A stretch of 64,000 nucleotides of DNA from Panopea generosa. Its lineage: Eukaryota; Mollusca; Bivalvia; Adapedonta; Hiatellidae. Positions 44,901 through 59,100 of this stretch are shown one piece after another (positions within the stretch are counted from its first letter, which is position 1; each line of letters begins with the position of its first letter). Below the pieces are notes generated by a model. That model was given only the letters and a program-made list of their open reading frames with translations, did no database searches and had not been told where the DNA came from. The DNA lies in assembly GCA_029582155.1 (NCBI GenBank), contig CM055902.1, positions 16,787,011-16,851,010 on the forward strand, given 5' to 3'. Position numbers and translations under genes: made by a program.

Positions 44901-47900
44901 CACTTGGTTGTAAGACAACTTCGTCACTGTCAGTAGGTTGTGCGTGTTATGCTTGTACATGTACTTTATTAAATGTAACTTTAAGTTTACATCAATTGAA
45001 AAACAAGTTCCATAATTCAAATCCATCGAGCTCGGGATTTCCTGTGAGGAACAATTATCGAAGCCATTCAGATAACTACTAGTATATCAATAAAACAAAA
45101 GAACAAAAATAGAAGAAATCTTCTGGTTTGCCGTGATTGATTTGTTGTTTAACTTTAGCCACAGGATTTTTTGTAGATTGGTCTGAATACCAGTATATTC
45201 TCGTGTAGACAATGGAAACCAAATTGTATAGTGATTTATATCAACAGAACAGTACAATAACACTATTATTGCATTTTCTGTTTAGACGTTTGTCGGAAAT
45301 ACAGACCGAACAACCGTGGTAACATATACATTAGATCCAGTTATTTTGAGTCAGAAGATCCGGGTGAATCCGCAATCCTGGAACAGCGTAAACATATCCA
45401 TGAGGCTGGAGTTTTCTGGATGCTCGCAGGCCGAGCAACTCTTCTGTGAGTATTATAAAGAATCATTATCATGATTATCATAGGTAATAAACAGTTTATG
45501 AATGAGGCGGGGTTGACATTGTAATTATATAATACTATCTCAAGTAGACATAACATGGACCTTCTAGCTCGGTCGCTAATGCGTCGGATTGTCAATGCAT
45601 GGGTCGAAAGTTCGATTCTTCGCCCGGCTACAATATGATGATTTATCACTGACTAATATACGGCCATTAATGTCCAACATTTGAAAATGGTTGGTTGTCA
45701 GTGACGTCTAAATATATATTAATGGTAAACCCTTTAGTGGACAAGGTACAATGAATTAGGTGCGCTGACCATCATTTAATAACTAAAATACTGTTGAAAG
45801 AAAACACACGAAAATTCCAATACGAACAAATAAAGTAAAATATATCGTGATGAGACAACACGTTTTCTGAAACTGCGCTACATACTTAATTCATCACCAA
45901 TACATACCGAAGTATTACTGTAATAAGATCAATGGTTCTTAAACTTATTATAACGTTGGATCATCAATTCTTAAGGTTCTTTATAAAATAATTCAGTATG
46001 AAGACAAATGTACATGTATATGGCCGGTTTACGTCATAACATAGAAAACATAAGGTTTGAAAACATAATCATGAATATAAATGTCTCACATAACAATTAA
46101 TTTTGTACTGTTCTACATATAGAGGACATGTACTTCTAGAACACTGGATACATTGCCAATGGTTCTAAAGGTGCCTTGTTCCCATAGACTGTTCCTTGTT
46201 TGTCCAATTACGCAGAAAAAATCATGGAGTAGACCAAGTTGCTTTTTCACAATTACGATGGTTTGGTGCAACCACCCCCCCCCCCCCCCTCCCCCCCCCC
46301 CCCCCCCCCCCCCTTATACTGCCTATTGTTGCAGTGTATCACTACGCATCTATAAACTGTTATAGCTTCATTTAAACATTTCTTAATGTTATCCAAACTT
46401 GGTAGAAATCATGAAAATGATCCAATGTTCCCACATGCACAAAAAAATATTACATTTTATGCATTTTTAACAAAACAATTGCCCAACCGCTTTAAACAGC
46501 GTTTTGGCGTAAGGGAGGTAATTCTTAAGTGAGACCTAAAAAAGTACATAGTTACTTCCGTTAACAAAGATAATTATTCAATTACCAATATTACGTATAT
46601 GGTACGACATATAAACTTCACTTACAGATGACGTGAGTTGCCAGAGATGTGAGACGACATATTACTGTGAAGGAGAAGGTACGCAGAAATACTGCGGCCG
46701 CTGTGATACCGGCGTAGCTGTGTGTGACAGAAGCCCGGTAGAACACTCGTTCGGACTCGCCTCCGAATGTTCACCGTGTCCGGATGGATGGGTAAGCGGA
46801 TGAATGGCAAGGTTATTGTAACACTGTGTGGTTATTGTAGAGGTATCCAGATCTCTTCGTAGTAAGTCTGTAGTACGAACCCAGCTCTCCGAACTTGGTT
46901 CGTTAACAAGCAATTGTTACGAGCACGTTAATTTGTCAGTTGCTTCATGGAACGTTTGAATGACGTCACAGTTTAGTAAGCGTTCAATTGCTATATATTG
47001 TGAGACAGGTATAGAATGCCCGGCTTTTTCAATTGGTGGTTAATAGACCTGATTCGGGAGATATCAGGTTCTGGGATAGACTACTACGTCGTGATTGGGT
47101 ATTTAGACTGAGTCCATTTTTTTATCGTTCTTTGTCGATTAGATCACTGTTAAGATGGTGCTACTGCGCATGTTCAATAACACAATAAAACAAATCTGTT
47201 TCGGCTTAACTAGCCGCACCGCACCGTGGCCAGTACATTTATTAATGTTATATTCTGGGAACATTTTTTATGTTTTACTAAACATATAAGTATTATATTG
47301 CGTGATAAGTATGATAACTACATTATAATCAAATTATTAGTTGAGAAATGTTTACGTGAACACGCGAGTTTACTTCCCTAAAATTTGATTTGACCAGTCA
47401 GATTTTGTGGACATACAACCGTTCACATATTTTACCAAAATTAAACCACATTAGACTAGCTTCATGACCTCTCCTTTAGATTATTTTTAAAAAACACAAA
47501 TGTATTTTTAAATCTAAAAGATATTTCATTAACGAGTTTTACTATAGTTTGTATACAGTTATCATCTGTCATCAAAGAGCATAGTAAAATGAACGTGAAA
47601 TATAGTTATGTTTTGTCATAATTAACACCTATATACTGAAACTCCAGTAGTTGTTTTAACTTTAACTACAATGCATAACCCTGACAGTGTGATACTTTAC
47701 TGACTATTGCAACACCACACCCGCCCCCATCCCCACTTATCAGTACTAGATTTATTGCAAATTTAGTTGCCTATACGGCAGTTTTAAAATATCATTTATC
47801 TAGTTTTAAAATAACTTTCTTGATCTTTTTTTTAAGATATGTAAAGATGGTTACGCCAGCATATGTGACGAATTTTATTACGTTGAATGCACCAATACGT

Positions 47901-50900
47901 CATGTCCTACGTCATGCTCGCCATGTGAAACCGGATATTCCTGTTACAATGGTATACGTACTATTTGCGGACCCGGTACCTACTCCGATGGATTAATGGG
48001 TAAAAAATATAATGTCCATGATATAATATATAATGAATATAGGTATGGCTTTTAAAACATTTTTAAAGCGGCGGCGGTAGTGTATTGGATAGAGTTTTGG
48101 TAGCTCACGTCATAGGTTGCGGGTTCGATCCCCAGCTCGACCCGATGCCTCTCATAAAACAACACTTAGTACTGGTTCTACACAGGAAGCGGACTCGAGA
48201 GTGGTTCATATAACTGCTGAGCTTTCATCGCTATCGAGCTTAAATGAATTAGTATAAACTAAAACAGTTAACCCTTTACTCCATAGATACGCGTTTTCCC
48301 ACACCAATCAAAGAAGGTCTTTGAAAACAGTGCAGGAAGAGTTCAATCGAACAATCTGAACACTTCCTGCACTGTTTTTCACTCTGTCAGTTAATATAAA
48401 CATAATTCATCCAATAACTCAAAAGCCTTCTATATAAGGTGTCCAAAGATGTCTATATTAGAGGTGTCAAAAGGTGTCTATATGAAGTAAAGGGATAACT
48501 CAAAGTTCTAAGTAAACAAAGTGCACTATCATTCAATGCACCGAAGGGGGCAGGTTTGATATTTAAATTTTGATTTAAGGCAGAATTATTTCCCTTTTGT
48601 ATACTTAAAAATACAGTGCAAACATTACAGTAAGCTCATATCTTAGTAGCTTCTTTGCGGAAGGATGGTTTAGATTCAGATTCATTCCGAGGTCTTCCCC
48701 CACTTAACCGCTAGTCATACTGTTTAGTGTGACTGTTGATTCACATTCCTATATTCAAGTCTAGTACTCTGACACCTGAAAGTGATTGCCGTGCATAGGT
48801 GTAAAACAGACATTTTGAGGCAAGCTTTCAAAGGTCGAGCATGCTATCCTCATAGAGTTCTTGCTATTGAGGCATATTTGGCTACTTATTTCATTATAAC
48901 AGCAAGTCCTTGATAAAAAAAATTATCAGTGCTTTATCCTTATTTCAGAAACGTGCGCATCCTGTGAGAAAGGAACATACCAGGACTTATCTGGCCAGAG
49001 CTCGTGCAAAGCGTGCGCTGCAGGATATTACAGCGGAAAGCGTAAAACACAATGTAATCAGTGTGAACCGGAACTGTATTCAACCGGAAGTGGATGTGAG
49101 AGTTGCGCAGACTCAACGGAATGCCCATGTCTAACTGGCACGAACTGCTTTGATATATCGTTGTGTTATAATACAGGTAAATGCAACTTATGGAGCAAGG
49201 TTTGCTTAAAAAGGTATATTTAATAATTAAATTATATATTGTCATTTGTTGATTGCTATGAGGTCGAGGGAAGAACATGGTTGAATGATGTTTTTTTTTC
49301 ATAGATGGTGACCCCTGTTGTAACGTCTGTGTTTTTTTCTACTTTGATGACTATGTCCTTTTCGAATGCTCATTCGCAGGTTTGTTATTTTTTAATTTTT
49401 GTGTATTGTATATATTTTGAGTATGGTGTATATTGATTGTGATTTTGATGTATGGTAACTGTATTTTATATTGCTTTCTAAAACTGTGTAAGAGTGTTTC
49501 ATATTTTATTCGATTTTCTTTACAAACTTATATAGCTTTCTTTATATACATTTCATAGTTAATTACTTTTGCAGGGTCCAGCGGGTATGATTGCAACCCT
49601 TGCAAGGATGGCTACACAGGGGACGGCACCACGTGCACAGATATAGATGAGGTACATTTTATGCACGTGTACAGAACCATTTTAACATGATCTTTTATTG
49701 TTGAAAAATAATTATTTTAAAAGTTCGTAGTTGGTTTTCTCGATATTTTTATATATTATATGTTATGCATCACAATTAATCTAGTAATTCAATAATAATG
49801 ACATAATGTATATTTTAATATCTCCAGTGCTCACTGAACGACCCCTGTTTCAACTCCCGCTGTATTAACACATCCCCTGGGTTCCAGTGTCTGGAATGCC
49901 CGGATGGCTACACCGGTACGTACGAGGATGCGCAAGCCTGGGATGTAAACCAGCGAGTGTTTCTGTATCAAAACTTGGAGAGGTCTAACTTTACACTACA
50001 GACGTGTGATGACGTAGACGAGTGTGCTACAGACAATGGCGGATGTGACGCATTGATGACGTGTGAAAACACAGTCGTGAGTATACTTAAAATTTGGAAG
50101 AATCTCTAAGAATAATTACATTTTAATTTGAAACTTGCTTATTTTGTAATAGTTAACATTTGTAATGTTTTAGTTTGATACATCTTTAACTTTTCCACTT
50201 GCACCATAAACTTTAATTTGCAGGTGTCAAGGTTTGAGGTTCATTCAGCATTTGCATTCATATGCATTTGTCATTGCAGATTTTATGGGGGGTGGGTTAT
50301 CAGTTTGTTTGTTAATTTGTTAGTTTTGTTCATGGATACTGAGCCGAGAATCTTCCTTGCTGCTATTGCCATATAACACGTATTAGTAGGTGCGCCAAAA
50401 AATCTCAATTCATTCATTCCTTACTACACACATACAGATGCAGCTAGATTTCTTCCTATTTTAAATTTCACCGAGATAGAAATAAGTATCTACTAATTTT
50501 ACATGTATGCATTGCCATAGTGTGTCCTGACTTCGGGTAGCTCATCAATTGTGTTTCTCTTCCTGAAACCAATATATCTTTCATTCATTTGCTGTTGATA
50601 TTTTGTATGATACAAGGGAGATTACTACTGCGATTTCTGTGCCAAAGGCTATCTGGGCACAAACAGATCCGGCTGTTACCTGGACAACTTCTGTCTGTCT
50701 GGGGTCCACGACTGTACCACTGGTGCGGATTGCGTCTACCTTGGACCAGCTCAATACAGATGTGAGGTATAAATCTATGGGTCAATCTACTCTTGTTTTA
50801 TGGTAAACATGTCATGTATTTCAAATATTTAACTACACCCCAAGAAACAAGTTAATGACCATACTCTATATAAATTATAACTGTTCTGTAGACAAACATA

Positions 50901-53900
50901 GAAAGGAAACTTAAAACGGATTTTTAAACCTTGATAAATTCATTAAGCTTTAGCAAATTCTTTAAAATATATAGTTTTTAAGTTGCATTTTAACCCAGAA
51001 ATAGTGTTCTTGCCTTGGATATATTAATTATATAGTATATGAATAAGTAAAATTTGACAACAATCTGATATAAGATGTAATATTTAGAAGATTTTAAGAC
51101 AGTATACCCGATTTTTTCACACAAAAATGTATACGTTTTTTTTAGACATTTGAAAATCGGTAGATTGTCCAGTTTGACTGAGTGTTCTGAAAACAGATTT
51201 TACAATGTAGTTGAATGTTGAATGAATATGGTTAAATCTTTAAATTAATAAATAAGAACTTTTAAATTTTGTTTTAAAAATATAAATTCTAAGGCAAAAA
51301 CTATTATTTTTTAAATATGTATTCAATTTTTAAATGAATCAAAACTTGTTTATAAAAATTCTACATATAACAGTTTAATGTAACATCTATAGGGAATAAA
51401 TAACATGGTCTTTAACTTATTTTTTTAGTATATTTCAAAGTTCCGTTAGCTCAAGTATGACTTGATTCTTAGCTTTAACTCCAAAAGAATTTTTTTATTT
51501 CACTTGCGCGCACGGACACACAATACCCAGTTGATCATTCAACATAAATTGGATATGCAATGTAAAATCTATTGAGAAAACAAAACTGTAGGGTTTCTTT
51601 TAGAGTCAAATGCAGTATAAAATTGTATATTCGTTAGATACATGTATAATGATTTACTGAAAGTTATCAAGGAACTAGATGTAACTATTACTAATTACTT
51701 TTTACTATTTCATTTACTAATAAAATTTATTTTGATAAACGTCAATACCTAGGGAGTATTTCAATATATGGTTTCAAACTTTGCATTATCAGGCTAAACG
51801 ATTATTTCTTTGTTGGAAGACACCGTTTTGTTGATTAAAATCATTAACGATATATGTATATATATGTGTGGCTTTATATACTCTACTCTTTACATGGAAC
51901 TGCATGACTTTAAATACACTTTACCAAGAATTACACGGCTTTATATACCCTTTACCAGGAATTGCATGGCTTTATATACCCTTTACCAGGAATTGCACGG
52001 CTTTATATACCCTTTACCAGGAATTGCACGGCTTTATATACCATTTACCAGGAATTGCACGGCTTTATATACCCTTTACCAGGAATTGTATGCATAGCTT
52101 TATATATTCTTTACCAGGAATTAAAAGCCCGTAAGGAATGTTTTCAAATAATCTCAAAAGTTCATTCATAAAATGTCCAAAATACTTATGTCGAGTTAAT
52201 TAACCTCAGTTTACGTACATTAGAATACATACGTATACATTCTGTGTGTTTCCGATCATTCTTAGTTTAAAGTTGACATCAATGATCGGCATGACTAGAC
52301 CCAGAAGGCGTTAAATGCATAATCTTCTCGTAGATGTAGTTTTATATGTATTTTCTGCGTTAAGCGTATTTCTTCCTTGTTTCTTTTTGTTTTGAATTGG
52401 ACAAAATGCATATCTTGTTTTTATGGTAAATGAAGCCCTCAGAATGATCTAAGCAGAACAACCGTGCTTCCATAAGTAACTGGCAAATTTTCTCGTGTAC
52501 AGAATTTGGGTCTAAGTTGGCTCAAATCTCTGACCCCAGTGGTGGGAGGTATGATGAGCGCGTGATCTAGTGGTAGAGCACCGAACACATGATCGAAGAG
52601 TCATGGGTTCGATTTTTCCTCATGGCTATGTGTCGTTTAGCAAGACACCTTTTCCGCATATGCTTAGTACTGGTACTACCCAGGAAGGCTTCGAGCGTGA
52701 TTTGCCTAAGTTGTAAGAACTTGTTTGACAATCGAAGTAAAATAAACAAGCTTAAAATAGATGTAAGTTGTCAGTTGACAACAGCTAAGAGCGTTTGCCC
52801 ATAAAGAGTTAATACAGTTTTATTTTGTGGTCCTTCAAATTATTTTGAGTGATGTAAATGAATCGTGAATTTTATTGCAGTTAATTATTTTATTTATTTA
52901 GTGTACGCCTGGTTATGCCGGTACCGGCGACTATTGTGGACTGGACTCCGACAACGACGGGTTTCCTGATACCGGATTGCCATGTATAGAATGGGGATGT
53001 TCAAAGGTAAAAAGTGTCACCAAAAACAATTTAAATCACAGCAGTGTTATATATGTTTGATGTGTTTTCAACTGGAACATATGTAGGAAGAATATAAGAA
53101 TAAAGTAACATTATAACTTTTCACAAGGTCTACACACCAGTGTTGGGATACATTCCAACACATATGCTGAAAGGATAAAGAAACGCCGGGTGAATTTCAG
53201 AGCTCCATTATCTACACTATTGCAAGCGATATTTAAAGTTTTTTATTTTATGCTTGTTGATGAATTATATGCCTGGTCCGATTAGCTCAGTCGGTTACGC
53301 GTCTGACTATCAATCCAGGGGTCGTGAATTCGAATCCCACGCCTGGCAACAGCCTTCGTGATGATTGATATACGACATTGTGTCTCATTATCATTCGCTT
53401 CTCACCACTGATTCAAGAGGGAAAGTAATCAGTTACTTGCGGAGATGGGATGTGCTTGAATACTGGTTAATCCCAGGAAACAGTGGTTAGGTTAACTGAT
53501 TGTCTGTTAGCCCTCGATGGCATAAAATGACGCTAACTATTCAATCAATCAATCAATTGATGAATTATAGATATGTCTTAGTGGATTATTTATGGTAATA
53601 ATGAAAACCAAAATTTGTTGTAGCATATTAGTTTAAAAAAAATCTTAAAAAAAAATATAGATATACTTTAATATTTTATTAATCCAATAATATCTAATGG
53701 AGAATTAAGAGCAAACTAAACAAAAAATTATGTAAATGCATAAAATAAAAATAAAATTTGTTTGTTTTAGTATAAGATCAAATGATATTTCATCTCGTGA
53801 TCACCAAAAATGATATTCTCACTTGTGGCAAGCCTCTCGTGAGAATATGACTGTTGGTGATCACTTGATGAAATATAATTCGATCTTACACTAAAACAAA

Positions 53901-56107
53901 CAAATATCCCCTATATAATATGTATGTAGGGTATTTCATAAATGACTTTGTTATATGATCATTTTAATTGACAAAACTCCCCTTATGTACATATGTATAA
54001 ATAGATCATTAAGTTTCAGATTTGATCTATTCTGTTTTTAATCGGGTTACTGTTTTTGACACGAATAACTGTTCTGGTAATGAGTTCCAGTTGTTAATAA
54101 CTCATTGGGTGAGGGAATTTTGTCTTATCAACGTGATGGCTCTTAGTTTTACTAGTTTAAATGAGTGACTTCTAATTTGTTGCGTTTGAGCAAGAGTTAA
54201 TAGCTCAGTTTAATCAATATCGTCAATTTTGTGAAATATTTTGAATACTTGTATTAAGTCTCCCCGTTGTCTTTTATATTGTTCCAGAGTTTAATGTTAT
54301 TTTTGTACCCTATAGACAATAGTGCTGGGTTATATAATAAAACAAGTTGCTGTTAAATATAATATGATATGCATTGGAAAAATAAATATTGAACAAGGCG
54401 ACCACATACAGTAGAACTCCGAGGGCTCGAACCCAACGGGACTGTACCAAATATTTCGAGTTAATGGTTGTTCGAGCCAAGTATTATTTAACACCATACC
54501 ATATATGTACATGTATATACATCAAAATAGGAATTCGGCCGGAACAAGATCAGTAGTTCGAGTTATATGTGGTGTTTGAGTCATCCGTGTTCGAACAAAT
54601 GAAGTTCTACTGTATCACATCAACAACTGGGCATTGAAAGCGCCTCAATAAATATAAACAAAATTATTCGCATGATTGAGTCAGGAATAGTAATTTTAAA
54701 TACAAAAGTTTATCATTGTTTATAAGAGAAATTACCATTTGAACCATTAAGTTATTTTGAGTTTGGTAATACTTTTTATTCAAATTTTCTAAATAAAACT
54801 TGAATAAATTTATATTTTTTTTCTAAAATAAAACAAAGATACTAAAATTAATAAAATGTTAAAGAAATTAATTAAATATTTGATTTTAAATGTTGGGAAT
54901 AAAACTAGTAAAATTTAATTTCTGTGACAACTAGCTTGATTGTTAACCATTGAATCTACTTTTGTGAATTTTAAGAGAAAGTAGAACTGCTTGTGGTTCA
55001 ATGGATGAACGTCGATGAGATGTCGAATAAAACTGTATTTTTACTTCTTTTTTTTTTACTTTTTTTTTAATAATGTCAAAGACTTTCATACAAATATAGA
55101 ACTGGTAATAACTGCCTCATTCGGAAGACAAAATACATTAGCCTAATATACAAGATTCGAATAATAATAATTAGTACCATTTTGACAAAGGTCATGTATG
55201 TAATCTCATACATAAAAAAATAATATTACATACTAATACATTTATCTGATTTTATAATTCACAAAAACTTTGTATTTGTAGTATGCAATTACACAATTTC
55301 TGAACAGCAACCAATATTTTCAGGACAATTGTGTAGCTGTGTCAAATAGTATGCAAGAAGACGGAGACGGGGACAACAAGGGCGATAACTGTGATTCTGA
55401 CGACGACAACGATGGCAGATACGATTACTTGGTCATTATTTTTATTAGTAACCGCACTATAGATTATAATGTTAAGCTGTAAAATGGAGAGGTCAGAAAA
55501 CGAAAAGTTTACACCAAATCATAAATAAACAATGCAACAGAAAGTTAATTGCATTTATTTTAACGTACATATTTTGTCAGAAGTGCTTGGATTTTGTTCA
55601 AATTTTATATCATTTTGGATCTTTCGTGCACGAACGTTGTCGTCCACTTATCTTTAACCGTTGGGCCATTGGTTAGACAGTTTGCCAGTTTATTTACATT
55701 AGAGCGATGGTGTATTTTCCTTGTTGTATTTTGTGCTTTCAAATTCCAGGACAACTGTCAGTTTGTCTCGAATTGGGACCAGACTGATAGTGATGGCGAT
55801 GGTATCGGCGATGCTTGTGACAACTGTGCGACATTGGCTAATGCCGACCAAACAGACACCGACTTGGATGGTTTGGGTGATGATTGCGATGACGACGACG
55901 ATGGTGATGGTATGTGAATGCTTGTAACCTTGTCATACTAGTGTAGATTACTTGGGCTAGTACTACAGCATCGCTCCAGTGATTGTAGGATTTGTGATTG
56001 GATCCCTGAACTAGAAAATTATCAGTTTTTAGCGCTGAATTGTTTTTTTCCCGCAGAAATGTGATGTAAGTAAACACAGAGAGAGACAGAGAGAGAGAGA
56101 CAGAGAG

Positions 56108-56184
<77 letters not shown>

Positions 56185-59100
56185 TCTAATTTTATTTACC
56201 TATGATTTTAACCAATCAAAGCTTTACAACATTCATTGCAGCTGTCAACGATCCTGTTGACAACTGTCGACTCATCGCAAATCCAGGACAAGAGAACAGC
56301 GATGGGGACAGTCATGGCGATGCCTGCGACAACTGTCCTAATACGGATAACGAGGCACAGACCGATACAAATGAAAACAACTACGGCGACGCGTGTGACG
56401 CTATCGGAGCAACAAATATTGATGAGTATGGTGTTATAGTAATCTTAAAAATACGACTGAAATGAACATATTCCGTGGAGTTTTAATCCAAACTTCAAAT
56501 CGATACTGTTTGCATAACAAATATCTTAAATGAAATCATGTTCCAATAGTTAAAACTAAAACTTCAATTGATTCGATAATTTAAATAGAAATGTCACGTA
56601 ATGACAGAAATGAATAAATCATTATAAATGTAAGAATAAACGCGTAAGAATATAACTGATATCTTAATATATAAATATGAATTATTCAATAAATATTTAA
56701 TAATTTCTGTGGATTTGTATTAAGCTTATTTAGAATACACCCGTTATTGCGATACTAAATTGCATGTGTCTTTGTCGTTTACCTTTTTTAACAATTACTT
56801 AAATACTTACAGAGACGGAGATAGTATATTGGATGCGTTTGACAACTGTCCAACATACATGAATGGTGATCAATCTGACATTGACGGAGATGATATTGGT
56901 AAGCTAACATTACATAAAACATTTGAAAATGTGTGTTTTTCTTTAATGACTGTACTATAATTCAGGTTTTTGTTTTTGTTGTAATTGAAAACTGGTAGAG
57001 TCTAGAATATACAAATATTTTTTACTTTGAAAATCCATGATTATAACAATTTCAAAACGACATTTATTTTTTTACCAATGAGGACAAAAATTCGGCATGG
57101 ACCTATTTCGAATAATGTTTGTAACATCTATAAAAGCATATAAGGGCAGCAACTTTCGATAGGGATGAGATATATTGTACAAACGAATTGTTGAAAATGC
57201 CATGACGTCAATGAAATTGATTATACTATTATTCATAATACAAAATTTGATACATTTACTGGTATATCATTCAGTCAAATTCCATTTCGAGTTCTATGAG
57301 TATTTTCAAAATATAAAGTTATACATTGTAATGGTAATAATCGAAAGTATACATCAAGGTGATATACGACTGTGAGTTTTTGTCGTCTGCAAATACATGT
57401 AAGTAAGTGTCGTCTGAAATCATCTTGATATGTCCAAATGGCATTCGTTATGCACACAATTATCGTGTTTTGTAACTTTAGCATTTCTAGCTTAGCATTT
57501 CATAAATGATACTGCTGGCCAAGACAGAGAATTAACATTTTGATGATTTGCTGACAAAGACGAAATATATACCTTGTTTCCTCAGTCAACTGTAGTATTC
57601 TTTCATGACTTTCCGCTGTAACAAAGCAAAAGGTTTACTTGTATTCACATTTCAGATGACATGGTAATACTTGTATTTTATAATTTTTTGTCTGGTCTGT
57701 GGGTTACTGTAGTCTTTGGATACTCGTCCCTTTCAACAATTGTTCAAACGTTATATATACGTCATACAGGAGACCTATGTGACGACGATATAGACGGTGA
57801 TGGTGTAGTAAACAGCGCCGACAACTGCCCATATTATACCAACAGTGATCAAGCTGACGACGACGGCAATGGTGTCGGTAACGTTTGTGAATCGGATTCC
57901 GACAACGACGGCGTCGACGACAAGAATGACACGTGTCCGTATAATCCAGCCATATATTCAACATCGTTTAAGAATTATTTTACAGTCAATATGAACCCAT
58001 CGCTGACGACAACTGCGCCTGTATGGCTAGTAAAAAACAATGGCGGGGAAGTTATGCAGACGGCAAATACTGGAATGCCCACAATGCTTCTCGGTAAGAT
58101 ACTTCCGGTCGATTTAGTATTTAACACTTGCTTCTTTAAGGAAAATACTCCTGTATCTATAAAGTTGATACTTGCATACATCTTTGCAAGTCTTTTCCAA
58201 TCTTTGACATTTTCCGAATTAAGTGTGATGTAATAAACCATGTGGAGCACGTGGTCCGGTGGTGTATCACCGAAGTCATGATCGGAAAGTTGTGGGTTAG
58301 CTCTTCCGCCAAGGCTATGTGTAGTGTCCTTGAGCAAGAAACATTTTCCACAGATGCTTAGTGCCGCTTCTACACAGGAAGACTTCGAGTATGATTTGTT
58401 TTAGTTGTCAGAACTTGTTTTTACAACAGAAGTAAAATAAATAAGTTTAAACTGAAAGTAAAAATCGTTAAAAGTGTATGTTGTAACGCGTTTTGTTGAA
58501 GCTCTGACTAATCAACGCGAAAACATCCTCTGCTGTTGTACGGTCCATAGCGTGTAGAGCTGGAATCGTTTCTAGATGCACTATAAATAGCAATGAAATG
58601 ATTGGTACAGATCGAGCATGTGTGGTTCCCGGTAAGAATAGGGCAAATTATGATCTCTAAACAGGTATATAAATGTATACATCCTCCAAACTGGTCCATT
58701 TCATCGTAATTTATCATGCGTAATATTATTGTTAAGTTTAGTTCTATGGCGACATCTGACTGATGCCAATAATTGAACCAAAGTGTCGCATGCATGTCAA
58801 GCGAATCATTGACTATTAAATTGAATTTACTGAAACTGCAGTTAGTATTAAGGTTCACTGTTTATTATGTATGTTAGTGGATGACCCTAATGAATCTTGA
58901 ATATAATATTTGTGTTAGTGTCATATAAACATTATGTATTGGTACTTTGCAAATCCTCAAACCATTCATATATTTGAAGTAGCCCAATTGCCAATGTTTT
59001 CATTAAATGTATAATGTTCTACACATTTATTCACCAAACATAATGTATTTCAGGTTGAATGATGCAAGTAATTCATGATGTTTTTACCAATCTCATATTT

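Noticed and set aside
51810..52171. Three overlapping plus-strand frames of 69-95 residues
   Set aside because: Generated by a 31-base repeat that stays open in every frame.
57704..57964. Minus-strand Arg/His-rich frame
   Set aside because: Shadow of the Asp-rich TSP type 3 exon on the other strand.
58508..58858. 116-residue minus-strand frame
   Set aside because: No recognisable domain and it lies in an intron of the large gene; left unassigned.
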